This document shows positions 12,241 to 23,839 of a stretch of DNA of 64,000 nucleotides, in pieces. The DNA is taken from assembly GCF_036850765.1 (NCBI RefSeq), contig NC_089494.1, positions 234,998,779 through 235,062,778 on the forward strand, given 5' to 3'. The notes under the pieces were generated by a model. The model made no database searches, was not told the DNA's origin, and saw only the letters and a program-made list of their open reading frames with translations. Both the position numbers and the translations under genes were made by a program. The DNA is from Saccopteryx bilineata. Its lineage: Eukaryota; Chordata; Mammalia; Chiroptera; Emballonuridae. Positions within the stretch are counted from its first letter, which is position 1; every line of letters starts with the position of its first letter.

Positions 12241-13111
12241 TATCTTGGTTCTAAGACCTAATAATTCACACAATACTAGCATAGTTCTTAATCTTCTGGA
12301 ACAAGGATGCTCTTAACAGCTGTTAAGCTTTTTGTTTGTGCAAACAAAAATATAAATTTAAACAATAGGAAAATTTACCTAGATGGACAACCCAAATATC
12401 TGAAACTATGATTGTGCCCTGTAATATGAAAAGGAATGATTGTTTTCTTTGTCATAAATTCCATTTCAGCAGAATTATATTTTCAGTGAAACTAAATAGC
12501 ATGCTGATCTTTGATGGACTATGTGAGTTACAGTAGCCCCAAAGAGCATACAACTGGAGCTTTGAAGAAAATAAGCACCTGGACAAATAAAAGCAAAGAA
12601 GTTACAGTTTGCATCAATAAGCACACACAAAAAAAGACAACTTTGCAAAGCAGCTGAGAGATACCGAGCTGGGGAGTGCGTAGTGAGCATAGCGTCTCGG
12701 ACTTCCCCGCATCCATATGTGGGAGACACACCTGGGGCAGCGGCTCTGGTCTTCAGTCTCTCCAGGGCTGGATCCTGACAGGTCACAGGAAGCAACCTCT
12801 GAAAGAGGGACCTAGTGTCTCACCCCAAAGCGTCACCCTTAAACTTCAGCTTTGTCCTCACATAATCACAAAGTCGTATCACCTAGACCTAGCATCTCAT
12901 TCCGGGAACCATGTCTTACTAAACTCAGGGCTATCTTACCCCATTCCACAAATTATATCAGGGAATGGTCTGGGTTTTGTTTCATGCAGCCCACAAGAAT
13001 AGGTTTTTACATTTTTAAAGGGTTGGAAAAATAAGAATGTTAGTTTCTGTGACAGGTAAAAAATTATCTGATATTCACATCTCAACATCCATTTACTGTT
13101 TTATTTGAATA
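12241..13111. other. Unique DNA, no recognised feature
   Basis: Non-repetitive. A 108-residue frame at 12676-13002 has no recognisable homology and no splice context I can defend. Confidence 0.4.
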
Positions 13112-13640
13112 CAGATGTGACGGACAATTCTAAGATGGCCTCCAAGAGCCCCACCCTGGGTAATCATACCTGCGTAACCTCTCCTCCCCTAGACTGTGCG
13201 TAGGACCTAAGAATATGATGAAGTGTCACTCCCATGATTATGTCACCTTTGATAGCAGGTGAAAGGATTTTTGCAGATATAATTAAGGCCTTTAATCAGT
13301 TGAGTTGGAGGTATCCAGAGGAAAATTACCCTGGGTGTGCCTTCCCTAATCAGGTAGGCCCTTAATGGTCTTGAAAAAGCAAGCTTCTGTGAGTTAGATA
13401 GCTGCAAGGAAAAGAATTCTGCCAAGAAACACTTGAACTTGGAAGAGTAACCCAAACCTCAGCTGAGACTGCAGCACATGATTACCGACACCTTGATTAA
13501 GACCTTGTAAGACCCTGAGCAGAGGACTCAGCTAAGATGACCCCTGACCCATGAAAACCGAAAAATAATAAATGTATGTTGCTTTAAGTCACTACGTCTG
13601 CAGCATTTTACTGCACAGCAATAAAGCAATACAATAGGAA
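13112..13640 (+). mobile_element. MLT1-like ERVL-MaLR LTR
   Basis: 'ttgcagatataattaaggcc', 'ccctaatcaggtaggccctt', 'gccaagaaacacttgaactt', 'gacaccttgattaagacctt' and the 3' 'taagtcactacgtctg' region match the MLT1 group. A polyadenylation signal AATAAA lies at 13567-13572. No internal retroviral sequence flanks it, so it appears to be a solo LTR. Confidence 0.75.
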
Positions 13641-14644
13641 CGTTCATTTGTTTCAAGTGTTGTCCGTGGCTGCTTTGGTGCTACAACAGTGAAGCGGAAT
13701 AGTTGAAACTTACTAGACTGCATAAGCTCACAAAACAAAATATTTACAGAGAAAGTTAGCAAACCCCTGGGTTCTATAATTACTACCCAGCATCATCACT
13801 CATACCAACCACACTGTAACTATAGGACAAGAATCAATCTGTGATTGCTCGCAATTGAATGGAGGCAGAAGAAATAGCAGATGTCTTGTTGTAACTGTTT
13901 ATCTCACCCACTTTGGTACAAAAATGTACTCATGGATGGAAATGTTCCCTTAAGGAGATGTATTTTTTTTGAATTGTCTCATGAAAATGTTCCTTTATTT
14001 TCTCGTCCCTGAACTCACTTGGAAACAAACCAGAATTTTAAAATTAAGTGATTTTGAACTTCAAAAGACTTGAAACTACAGCCAAAATAACTACGCTTGA
14101 TTATACAAGAAATGCTCGATATTGTTATCACCTCATACTGCAATCAGCTTTGCTTGGCAGCTACAATTACACGAGCTTTTCCATTAATGCTGTTTGGTTG
14201 AGTTCTGCATCTAGAGAGCCAGGGCACGCACACAGCTCCGGCACAGCCGCAGCAGGACACCATAGCAGTCAGCGTGGGCACGGGTTCCCGAGGTTCCCAA
14301 GTTACCATAGTAGTTCTTCAACCTGTGCCTTTTCCTGCTACATCAAGGTCCGATTGATGCATTTGCTTGGAAAACATTATGGAATGTCAACTCTGCCGAA
14401 TGGAAACTCTTCACTAGAGGACAGATGTGGCCCCTGCTATGTGCGTATAATCTAGTGAGGAAAGCATGGTTTAAATAGGAAATTAAAACTGAAAGAAGTG
14501 AGTAGGTGAGTACAGTGGTATAGAAATATACGTCAGGGTCCTTACTTAATGGGTATCCGAAGTCTTCTCTAAGGAGATGCTGTCTAAGCTGTGATCAAAG
14601 AATCTACATGAATCAAAGCATAAGCATGCCTGTTTCTAACCCAG
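13641..14644. other. Unique DNA, no recognised feature
   Basis: A 135-residue frame at 14048-14455 has no recognisable domain. 14430-14600 may hold a decayed L2 piece. Confidence 0.35.
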
Positions 14645-14913
14645 TGAAAACCGTGGCAGCCTTGGGTGAGCATTAGAATCATCTTGGAGAGCTTATCTAA
14701 AATCCTGGTGCCCAGGCTGTACAGCAGACCACCTAAAGCGGAACTCGAAAGCCGGGATAGGGCAATGGTATATATAATGCTCACAAAAATTAGGGGTTAT
14801 TTCAAAAATGAATATGAAGCTATTGAATATAAAATATTACCCAACTTTTGTGAGCAGTATATTTTGAAGCTTCCTAAGTGATTCCAATAAACATCCAAAC
14901 TTGACAACCAGTC
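14645..14913 (+). mobile_element. MER5A-like hAT-Charlie element, split
   Basis: 'gtgagcattagaatcatctt' and 'ggagagcttatctaaaatcc' start the element. 'gaagcttcctaagtgattcc', then 'aaacttgacaaccagt', finish it after an interruption at 14773-14861. The order is that of MER5A. Confidence 0.65.
14773..14861. mobile_element. Short TA-flanked MITE (Tc1/mariner-like) inside the MER5A-like element
   Basis: 89 bp with imperfect terminal inverted repeats. The left end reads TATAATGCTCACAAAAATTA; the right end, reverse-complemented, begins TATACTGCTCACAAAAGTTG. Flanking TA dinucleotides are consistent with a TA target. Removing it rejoins the MER5A-like element across a single TA. Confidence 0.8.
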
Positions 14914-15515
14914 TAAGAGTTTCCTCTTTTTCTCCTGTTCCAGTGAAGGGGTGTTCACTCTGCCGAGCTAAGGCAAACCCTTCCTCACCATTCTTTCCAC
15001 CTGCTCAGGAAATCTAGTGATGATCTCTTGTCTCCTCTTTCTTCAACTTACCTCTCATTATTGGCTCTTTCCTATTAGCATTTAATAATGATCAAGTCCC
15101 ACTCATATTATATTAAAATCCCCATAATCTCATACCCTCCCTTTCATCATCATCCATCTTCTCTCTTCTACTCTGCAGTCAAACTTTCTCAAACAGTGGT
15201 CTACACTGTTTCTCTACTCCCACTCCCACTCCAGTGAATGCAGACCTGGTGTCTGCCTTGAGCTCTTGCTAAGATTATCAGTAGCAGCCTTGTCATTAAA
15301 CACAACCAAACTTTCTATCCTTATCCCACATGACCTCTCTGCAGCATTTGCCACAATGGGTCTTTCCACTCCCCACCTTCTCAAAACAGTCTCTTGCCTT
15401 GGAATTTCTGGCGGTTTTAGGCTAGTTCTTTATTTCTCACCCTGCCCTCCTGTATTCTTGCTATAGTTGATCTCATCTCCGTCTAAGCAGTGAGTACTAT
15501 CCTTATACCAGTGAA
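14914..15515. other. Unique CT-rich DNA
   Basis: Pyrimidine-rich sequence without a repeat or exon that I can identify. Confidence 0.35.
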
Positions 15516-15670
15516 AATTTCTAGATTAGTGTTTATCAAATTATGGTCTCCTTAGAGACTAAAAATTCAGTATCTACTGAAACAGACTCTCTGAGAGTGG
15601 GACCTAGGAATATGAATTTTTAACAATTTCCCCTAGATTTTTATGCATAGTCAAGATGGAGACTCACAGT
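15516..15670 (+). mobile_element. MER20/MER5-like hAT-Charlie fragment
   Basis: 'gtttatcaaattatggtctc', 'cagtatctactgaaacagac', 'tctctgagagtgggacctag' and 'aatatgaatttttaacaatt' follow the order of these ancient non-autonomous hAT elements. Heavily diverged. Confidence 0.5.
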
Positions 15671-15729
15671 GTCAATCCCATGTATCCCACTGCCTATAGG
15701 ATATTTCTACTTGGATATTTCACAGGTAC

Positions 15730-16110
15730 CTTAAATGCGTTATCTGTGTAATGGACACTCTCAATACTGACTAACATCAGATTGTCTTTCTCCTCCCCAT
15801 GCACATGAAGGACAACACCTCACAGCCTTCTGTGAAGTGAGCACAGTCACTCAGCTAGTTCTACACAATGGGCTGTGAACGGAAGTGATGTGTGTCACTT
15901 CCGGGTGAGGGAGTGAATGCAGATCTCTCCTCCACTGCCCTGGAAATCTGGGAGTCATGGTGAGACAACAAAACCATGAGATGAAGGGGCCTGGATTCCT
16001 CTCACTGCTTGGAAGGGAGCTGCCAAATGTACCACAGACATTGTGTGATCAACTATTAAACTATAGTTGGGTTAAGTCCCTGATATTTTGTGATTGATAT
16101 ATTACAGGAG
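15730..16110 (+). mobile_element. Ancient LTR-like repeat (ERVL/MaLR class suspected)
   Basis: 'aaggggcctggattcctctc', 'gtaccacagacattgtgtga' and 'gttgggttaagtccctgata' resemble the 3' half of an old mammalian ERVL-type LTR. Family uncertain. Confidence 0.45.
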
Positions 16111-16450
16111 CATAATTTAGTTCATTCAGAACAGAAGTCATGTAATCTCTCAACCTCCTCCCATTTCCAGCGTGCTCCTCTTTCTAGTGTTCTCTCTCCA
16201 CTCAATGAATGAGGCCAGAAACTCAGTGCTGGCAATGAGTAGATATTCTCATCTGTTCTCCTTGTTTTCTTAGAGAGGAATAGTCACCCAGGCTGCACTC
16301 TAAGAGGGAGAAATGTTTGGAGTACTCTTCTACTCAGTTTCTCCACATCCCCTAGTGGAAGGATGAGCAGAATGAATTACTTTCTGCCTAGTGGGATTCA
16401 TTGAACCACCTTTACTGTCACTTAATTTTCATGTTCTGACACTGTACTTT

Positions 16451-16824
16451 TTTTTTTTTTTTTTTGTATTTTTCTGAAGCTGGAAACAGGGAGAGACAGT
16501 CAGACAGACTCCCGCATGCGCCCGACCGGGATCCACCCGGCACGCCCACCAGGGGGCGATGCTCTGCCCACCAGGGGGCGATGCTCTGCCCATCCTGGGC
16601 GTCGCCATGTTGCGACCCTCCTGGGTGTCGCCATGTTGCGACCAGAGCCACTCTAGCGCCTGGGGCAGAGGCCACAGAGCCATCCCCAGCGCCCGGGCCA
16701 TCTTTGCTCCAATGGAGCCTTGGCTGCGGGAGGGGAAGAGAGAGACAGAGAGGAAGGCGCGGCGGAGGGGTGGAGAAGCAAATGGGCGCTTCTCCTATGT
16801 GCCCTGGCCGGGAATCGAACCCGG
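16451..16824 (-). mobile_element. Type A SINE, subfamily A1, 5'-truncated head
   Basis: Minus-strand copy running from the poly(T) (reverse of its A tail) to 'gccgggaatcgaacccgg', the reversed B box. The A-box half of the tRNA-like head is absent. A perfect 15-bp TSD CTGACACTGTACTTT (16436-16450 and 16825-16839) shows that it inserted in this truncated form. It carries the duplicated CCACCAGGGGGCG motif and a duplicated 'gtcgccatgttgcgacc'. Confidence 0.95.
16546..16580 (+). promoter_or_regulatory. Two CTCF-core-like motifs in tandem inside a SINE
   Basis: Two identical copies of CCACCAGGGGGCG, at 16546-16558 and 16568-16580, in the same orientation with a 22-bp period. The 13-mer matches the core of the vertebrate CTCF consensus. 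Binding is inferred, not shown. Confidence 0.55.
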
Positions 16825-16939
16825 CTGACACTGTACTTTAACCTTCATCTAGTTCTGAGTTCAGTTGACTCACAGAACTAAAAGGGAAGAAAGTAAGAGA
16901 TTATTGGATCCCAAAACTAAAAGAGACAGAGACACAACT

Positions 16940-17012
16940 ACCTTGTTTTCCAACGTATCTCCAGCACATAGCATATGGCAGACAGAAATATTTGTTGATT
17001 CATTGACCAACT
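16940..17012 (+). mobile_element. L2-like LINE 3' tail
   Basis: 'ctccagcacatagcatatgg' and 'aaatatttgttgattcattg' match the L2 terminus. Confidence 0.55.
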
Positions 17013-17540
17013 TCATTTAATTGCTATTTCTTGAGATACTGGAATTTCCATGATGGTTCAACAGTTCACCAAGAATAGAATACAGAATTACCTTATAAAG
17101 TCTGGGTCATATAGACCCATGCTTGCGTTACCACCAATACTTCTCTATGCCCAACTCATACTTGATTTTTCAGGCACAAGAGAAGTAAGATATGGCTCAC
17201 AATATTTCTTCCTTTACCCCCTCTCCCTCTTTCTCTTTTTTATGAGCTGGTTGTATGTGCTTGGGGTGTTTAAGGACACAGTCTGCTCATGTCTTTGTCT
17301 TATGTCAGTCTAAATGTTGGTATTTCCGTGTTTGTGAGGTTTTCTGAATCTTATTACATGGTACATTATTTTATTCTAGAATCCCTTTGTTCTTATCCTT
17401 TAAGAATTTAAATTAAACTAAAACTGACCTTGTGGCATTTCTGCCTTGTTTTAAATTCCCTTCATTTTTGTTTTTGTAGCATCTTATAGAGCAACAGCTG
17501 CATAATTACTTATTTTAATTATTTATTAAAAATATGTCAA
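17013..17540. other. Unique AT-rich DNA
   Basis: No repeat or exon recognised. An 87-residue frame at 17050-17313 is hydrophobic by composition only. Confidence 0.35.
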
Positions 17541-18180
17541 AGGAGTCCACAAGGTGCCAGGCATTGGGTTAGTTGTAGGGGGAAAATGGTGAGCAAAGCA
17601 AATGCAGTGCCTGCCCTGTAAGAATTTACAGTCTAGCTGGGGCAGCAGACAGGTTAATTAATTTATCACACCAAAGAGAGCAAAATTACAGAGATGAGCG
17701 CTTTGGAAAAAGAACATAATTCTATGACAGCATTTTAGCAGCCATCTGACAGAGTCTAGAAGCCACCAGAGAAGCTTTCCTGGGAAGCTCTAAAGGAGAA
17801 AGGAAGTGCAGCTAGGGATGCCAGAGCAATGAGGCAGCACTTCCAAGGACTTAGCAGGTAACTGGACTGTCCAGGAAACTGAACGGAGGTTAGTGGCCAA
17901 AGCCCAGAGACGCCAAACACCGAAAATTTCTAGGTTTTTCTGGGTAGGACTATGGTGCAGGAAGGCTCAGAGGTGATGGAGTGAGGATATAATAAGATAC
18001 ATATTTTGAAAGGATTTTTCAGACCTCAATATGAAGAATAGTTGGCAAAGGGCGGTGGCAGTGAATTTGGGGAGACTGTGTTAGCAGGCAAATCCATCTT
18101 ACCTGGAAAAGATGACAAATTGGTCTGAAGCATGTCAGTAGAGGAGAGAAATGATCAATTCAAAAATATTTGAAGGTGAA
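17541..18180 (-). mobile_element. L2-like LINE fragment
   Basis: 'ccaggcattgggttagttgt', 'gtgcctgccctgtaagaatt' and 'tacagtctagctggggcagc' are a reverse-strand L2 3' end. The downstream purine-rich part ('gggatgccagagcaatgagg', 'aggtgatggagtgagga') continues the same ancient element. Confidence 0.5.
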
Positions 18181-18184
18181 ATGA

Positions 18185-18750
18185 TCAATAACCCTTGTAC
18201 AGGACACAGCACGTAGCTGGCACTGTTCTAAGCGCCCTACAGTCGCGCTGTCTCCCATGGTAGCCGCCACCCACCAGGGCGACCAAGCACACAGGGTGAC
18301 TAGTCCAAACTGAGAGGGGCTATACGTGCAAAATGCACACCAGACTTTAAAGACTCACAACAAAAATAAAGAATACATAATGTCTCATTAATGATTTTAT
18401 GTTAATTATACATGTATATGATATTTTGGGCACATTGGGTTAAGTAAAACATATTTTTACAAATAATGTCACCTGTTTCTTTTTCCTTTTTTATAAGTGT
18501 GGCTACTAGAAAGTTTAAAGTTACATCTAATTCTCACATGCTATTACTATTTGACAGTCCTGCTCTAGACATACCAACTCTTAACTCTACCAACAACCAT
18601 TTGGGTTGAATACCACTTACTAGAAACTGAGGCACAGGGGCCGCAGCTGTAAATGGCCGCCCAGCCAGTAAAAGGAAAGCAAAGATTTGAATTTCTGCAA
18701 TCTGGTTTTAAAATACATGCTCTTAACTACTAGACTCACCCTGCCTCTTG
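18185..18750 (+). mobile_element. MIR interrupted by an ancient hAT-like insertion
   Basis: The MIR 5' part ('cacgtagctggcactgttct') ends near 18290 and its 3' part resumes near 18600 ('gaaactgaggcacagg', then 'cagccagtaaaaggaaagca'). The insert at about 18290-18595 ends 'ttgacagtcctgctctag', with 'tgtggctactagaaa' inside it. That resembles an old MER-type hAT element, whose exact name I cannot give. Confidence 0.5.
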
Positions 18751-18867
18751 GAAGGTTATGATGCTAAACACCTAAAATTTCTAGGTTTTGCTAAGTGACC
18801 TGAAAGCTGTATTGTAATTGGAACACATGGAATGCTAATTATAAAACTTAGCTCAACATCTTTTATA

Positions 18868-19075
18868 AATTAAATTTATTGAGGTGACATTGGTTAATAA
18901 AATTATATAGGTTTCTGGTATACAATTCTATAGTGCTTTTTGAACCATTCATTGACTGATGGGCACTGCTCCCAGATCTTGGAGCTATTTTAAATAATGC
19001 TGCAATGAACATAAGGGTGCATATATATATTATTTTGAATTAGTGTTTAGGGTTTCATATATTTGATGCTGATGC
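18868..19075 (-). mobile_element. L1 3'-UTR fragment
   Basis: 'ttattgaggtgacattggtt' plus 'aataatgctgcaatgaacat' is the reverse complement of an L1 3' region, with an internal deletion joining the two. Confidence 0.7.
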
Positions 19076-19089
19076 ACTCTTTTATATCC

Positions 19090-19245
19090 AAGAACAGATT
19101 AGCTCTGTGCCTCTATTTTCTCATTCATAAAATGCTACTAATAAAATAAGTTATTTCACAGCATTGTTGCAAGGATTAAATGATACACGTCAGTTTAGAG
19201 CAATGCTTGATGTAAAATAAGGTATTATTGTTGTTTATCTTTGTT
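19090..19245 (+). mobile_element. MIR 3' half
   Basis: 'tctattttctcattcataaa', 'gcattgttgcaaggattaaa' and 'gagcaatgcttgatgtaaaa' are in MIR order. Confidence 0.65.
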
Positions 19246-19295
19246 AAAGGGAGTTTATGGTATTGTATTAAATATTTTGCTATTTTTTATCAGTC

Positions 19296-19600
19296 TTAGA
19301 TTTACTTTTTAATTTTTCAATTACAGTTGACATTCAGTATTATTCTATATTAATTTCAGGCACACAGCATAGTGGTTAGACTATCCCATGCCCTGCACAG
19401 TGTTCTCCCTGATGTTTCCAGCACCCCCCTGACACCACACAGTTACTGACCGTGTTCTTTGGTTGTGCTGTCCACCCCCATGACTCTCTATAACTACCAC
19501 TCTGTACTTCGCAGTCCTCCACCTTACCCACCCAGTCTCCCCACCCTGGAATTTGTTTGATTTTAGTCTTTATTTACCTTTTCCCTCTTGTTTTAATTTG
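19296..19600 (-). mobile_element. L1 3'-UTR fragment
   Basis: 'caattacagttgacattcag', 'tatattaatttcaggcacac' and the C-rich 'acccccatgactctctataa' region match a reverse-strand L1M-type 3' UTR. Confidence 0.65.
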
Positions 19601-19639
19601 TATCGTGTCCTCTTCATTTAGTTGAAAGGTAAGGGTAGT

Positions 19640-20585
19640 TTGGCTATAAATCAAGTTAGAATGCTCATCTGAAGTGAATGCAAAAACATATTAAAACTTT
19701 CCTTGTTGCTCTACAATTGCAGGTAAGGCCCAATACAGCACACTGTAAGTGTGCCATTATTTACGGATGGTCTCCTCCCTCAAGGGCATATAAGAATTGC
19801 CAAGAAGTGTCTTTAGACAGGTCCTACCATCAACCTGCCTCTCTTCACATCATCCCAGGCAACATAAAGGGGGGACCGGGTGTGAGGAGGTGGCATTAGG
19901 GAGAGTGAAGTGCTTGACACTGTTCCCTCTGCTCATCCTCACAGGCTCCCAGGAGACTCACTGGTCAACACAGGGGTGCCTGAAGGAAGAGGGGCCAGCC
20001 TTTCATACCCTCATTAGACGACTGCTTAGCTAGGAGACTTGGCGCCTGTCCCTAGTGCTTGTGACCATGTAAAAGAGAATTATGGAAATGTGACACAGTA
20101 GGGCAGGGGAGGCAGCATAACATGGTCAGAGGAGAGGAACCAGGACCACCCCCTGTGGTTCCTGGGACAGAAGGTGCAGAAGGCGAATCCTGCACCACTG
20201 ATGAAGCTCCAGCTGGTAGCAGGGACTGCGGACCATCACAGCAGGAAGAACTCGAGACGTGTACATCAGAGAAGCACCGTGGACTGCCACCAGCCAGGGG
20301 TCTACGGTAAGAGGCAGCTGTACCTTGAATGGACCTTCTAATGTTTAGGAAAGTGCTTGGGAGTGAGCGCCCAGCCACTGGACAATGACAAGTGATCATG
20401 GTCCATCTCACTTCTACATGAACACTGAGCAAGAGTGTTCACAGTCAATCAAGGGAAGGATGCAGACTTGCCCATGGAATAGAGAGATATTTGCCTTTTC
20501 CTTCTCTTTCCCCCGGCACCTTGGAGAAGTGAGTTCTTAGATGGAGGAGGAAATGTCTGAGAGCAAGATGAACACCCCTCCATAA

Positions 20586-20586
<1 letters not shown>
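19640..20586. other. Unique DNA, no recognised feature
   Basis: A 126-residue minus-strand frame (20052-20432) and overlapping plus-strand frames have no recognisable homology. I see no repeat family. Confidence 0.4.
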
Positions 20587-20587
<1 letters not shown>

Positions 20588-20616
<29 letters not shown>

Positions 20617-20700
20617 GCCTTCAGCACAGTCATGCACTTACAACACACACATTCACACACTCACGTTTATGCACACACAAACTCACACACAGACAAATAC
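20588..20700. repeat. (CA)n microsatellite and CA-rich flank
   Basis: An uninterrupted CA run at 20588-20616 is followed by imperfect CA-rich sequence to about 20695. Confidence 0.9.
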
Positions 20701-21745
20701 TCTAAGTCACTGCAGCCACAGCTCTAGCTTGTGCTGGAGAGGGGAGGACACAAGACCCAAATCACATGACTGAATTTTTAAAATGAAGAGTCCTGGGCTT
20801 GAACAATAGAACAGGAACAATTTTAGAAACTGAAGTGGCTGAGAAGTTACGGAATCTGGTCAAGAAGTCTTTATGGGAGAGTTCCAAATACATAGTTGAA
20901 ATATCCAATAAGCCAGGTTAGAAAGAACTAAAAGGGGCCAAACAATTGAGCTTGTGGGCACCATAGCTTGGTGGGAACAGACAGGCTCATCCTTCCACGA
21001 TACCAGGAGCCATAATTCAATCATCCAGCAGATTTTCAAAGCACCTACTATTGTAGCTGGCAATTCACTGTAGATGCAGAACTGATTAGGACCTGGTGTC
21101 TATGCTCCGGTAGCCTAAAGGAAACTATCACAGCTCTTGGCAAGGACTTAAGTCTCTCCCCAGACTTTACCTGAAGTGAATGGTCCAGCTCGGGACACAC
21201 TCTCCAACTATTTAATCACCTTGAATCTTTTCAGAATTCTAAAATCCCTTTCTGCTCTAAATTACTTAATGCTCTACAGAGTTCAGCAACAAGAGTGAAG
21301 TCAAAAAGCTTTGCCAGCCCTGCTCTCCGCACTGCATTGTGAATTGGAGCTCTGCTGTCGTCTGGTGAGGTTTTCAAGAGCAATCTGGCTCCTTTTCCCC
21401 TCCCTGGGCTTTGTTTGTCTCTGTGCCGTCTGTCTGGTGGAGACAAATGATGGTGGGAGGAAAGGAAAGGAGAACTGATCTAGAAATACATTTTAAGCTC
21501 CAGCTTAAAAACAATTGGATTGTGATGTTCACATCACCTACTAACAGTTTGCAAGCATTCATGTAAACATGTTAATATTTTCTAGTGGAACGGCCCAAGG
21601 GAGCCTGAAAGAACCCTGGTAAAGGCCAATTTTTAGTAAACCAATGTCTTTTTACACTACCAAATTTCAACCATTTTAGCCTCACACAACCAAAAGGTAT
21701 CCATGACCCACACTCAAAACCATGAATGGCAATTTTATGACACAA
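20701..21745. other. Unique DNA, no recognised feature
   Basis: No repeat, RNA gene or exon recognised. Confidence 0.4.
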
Positions 21746-21760
21746 CAGAATCTTAAGAAA

Positions 21761-22133
21761 AAAATTTTTTTTTGTATTTTTCTGAAGTTGGAAATGGGGA
21801 GGCAGTCAGACAGACTCCCACATGCACCCAACCGGGATCCACCCGGCATACCCACCAGGGGGTGATGCTCTGCCCATCTGGGGCGTTGCTCTGTTGTGAC
21901 CAGAGCCATTCTAGTGCCTGAGGCAGAGGCCATAGAGCCATCCTCAGTGCCTGGGCCAACTTTGCTCCAGTGGAGCCTTGGCTGCGGGAGGGGAAGAGAG
22001 AGACAGAGAGGAAGGAGAGCGTGAGGGATGGAGAAGCAGATGGGCACTTCTCCTGTGTGCCCTGGCCGGGAATCGAACCTGGGACTCCTGCACACCAGGC
22101 CGATGCTCTACCATTGAGCCAACCGGCCAGGGC
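21761..22133 (-). mobile_element. Type A SINE, subfamily A2, full length
   Basis: A complete tRNA-like head reads in reverse to 'gccaaccggccagggcc'. It has single-copy CTCF-like sequence decayed at its CpG (CCACCAGGGGGTG, 21852-21864). Flanked by a perfect 15-bp TSD CAGAATCTTAAGAAA (21746-21760, 22134-22148). Confidence 0.95.
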
Positions 22134-22196
22134 CAGAATCTTAAGAAATTAACAACTTTATTTTCAAGTTTGGATTCCTCAAAGACGAGTTAATTT

Positions 22197-22469
22197 TTTT
22201 TTAGAAGAAGGGAGAGAGAGATAGAGACAAAGAGAGAAAGAAAGAAGAAGAGAGAAGCATCAACTCATTGTTCTACTTAGTTGTACACCCCATTGATTGC
22301 TTCTCATACATGCCCTGACCAGGGATCAAAACAACAACACTGAACTTAAGCTGGTGACCTCAGGCTCAAGCCAGTGACCCTAGGATCAATCCAGGAACTT
22401 CAAGTTTTGAACTAATGACTTCAGTGCCCTGGGCCAACTCTCCATTCACTGCACCACCACTGGTCAGGG
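22197..22469 (-). mobile_element. Type B SINE, older copy
   Basis: GAGA-rich end, 'tgattgcttctcatacatgc', 'aagctggtgacctcaggctc', and a head ending 'caccaccactggtcaggg'. TSD GACGAGTTAATTT / GACAAGTTGATTT (22184-22196, 22470-22482) has two mismatches, indicating greater age. Confidence 0.85.
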
Positions 22470-22781
22470 GACAAGTTGATTTATAATAGCATGTCCTATA
22501 CTCAGCACATATCAGTATAAACATAACCATTTTGCCTTGAAAAGAATGCATAATAAAATAATAAAAGTGCTCAGTGCTTTTCTAGCTGTAAAAGCCAAAA
22601 ACACAGAGTCTGCCTACTGAGCAACAAAGTAAAGTTGATTGACAAGAATTTAAAATGCTGACAAGAGAAAATATGGAAATATTTTCTGGTTTAAGGGACA
22701 ATATATCACCCAAAGAGAAGAAACATCTATATTGCTTCTATATATTAACTTAAAAACAAACAAACAAAAAACACATGGCAA

Positions 22782-22908
22782 CCCTGGCCAGGTAGCTCAG
22801 CTGGTTAGAGTGTCATCCAGATATGCTAAGGTTACAGGTTCAATCCCTGGTCAGATGATATACAAGAATCAACCAATGAACGCATAAATAAGTGGAACAA
22901 CATACTGA

Positions 22909-22954
<46 letters not shown>

Positions 22955-22996
22955 ATTCTCTCTGTCTGTCTCTCAAAAATCAATTTTAAAAAACCC
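22782..22996 (+). mobile_element. Ves-like tRNA-derived SINE
   Basis: 'ccctggccaggtagctcagc' (A box), 'ggttacaggttcaatccctg' (B box), 'aacatactgatgtttctctc', then a (CT)n tract and an AATCAATTTTAAAAA tail: the Ves layout of bats. TSD unclear. Confidence 0.85.
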
Positions 22997-23304
22997 ACAC
23001 AGCATCAAGTAAGTTTATTGGTGTTAGATGTTACTGATATCTTCTTTTGTCTTGTTATGATTTTTTTCTAAACCCAATATTGAAAAATAGAGAGAAATGT
23101 TATCACAATTTTAAACCCAAGTCCTTTCGGATAAGCTATGAATGTGTCATCTGCAGTAGTCACATTATCTGAAGGTGACACATAAGATTAAAGTTTTAAA
23201 ATGAAGAAACAGGCAAACAAAATATTTTATTTTAGTTCCCTATGGAGACTAATAAACCACTAGGAGGGGTTAAGGAGTTGGCCTATCTTCCCCCACAATC
23301 ATTC
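22997..23304. other. Unique AT-rich DNA
   Basis: No recognised feature. Confidence 0.4.
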
Positions 23305-23462
23305 AGGTCGGCACACAGCCACGCTGCAGAGAGCAACAGTTCAGCTGACCTGGGTTCAAATCCAACCCTAGCTTTCTACTTACCCGGCCTTGAGAAAGTC
23401 TGAACCTCAGTGCCTATGTCTCAAAATAGACCATCTTCCAGCTATTAAAAGGATTAAATGAG

Positions 23463-23839
23463 CCCTGGCCGGTTGGCTCAGCGGCCTAGCGTGTGGAGGA
23501 CCCGGGTTCGATTTCCGGCCAGGGCACACAGGAGAAGCGCCCATTTGCTTCTCCACCCCTCCGCCACGCTTTCCTCTCTGTCTCTCTCTTCCCCTCCCGC
23601 AACCAAGGCTCCATTGGAGCAAAGATGGCCCGGGTGCTGGGGATGGCTCTGTAGCCTCTGCCTCAGGCGCTAGAGTGGCTCTGGTCTCAACATGGCGACG
23701 CCCAGGATGGGCAGAGCATCGCCCCCTGGTGGGCAGAGCATCGCCCCCTGGTGGGCGTGCCGGGTGGATCCCGGTCGGGCGCATGCGGGAGTCTGACTGT
23801 CTCTCCCTGTTTCCAGCTTCAGAAAAATGAAAAAAAAAA
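23463..23839 (+). mobile_element. Type A SINE, subfamily A1
   Basis: Plus-strand copy from 'ccctggccggttggctcagc' to 'cagcttcagaaaaatgaaaa'. It carries two copies of the CTCF-like motif (reverse, CGCCCCCTGGTGG at 23720 and 23742). Perfect 16-bp TSD AAAAGGATTAAATGAG (23447-23462, 23840-23855). Confidence 0.97.
23720..23754 (-). promoter_or_regulatory. Two CTCF-core-like motifs in tandem inside a SINE
   Basis: CGCCCCCTGGTGG at 23720-23732 and 23742-23754, the reverse complement of CCACCAGGGGGCG, with the same 22-bp period as at 16546. Confidence 0.55.

Noticed and set aside
22782..22860. A/B-box sequence considered as a functional tRNA gene
   Set aside because: It continues into a Ves-type SINE body and tail, and the cloverleaf pairing is degraded.
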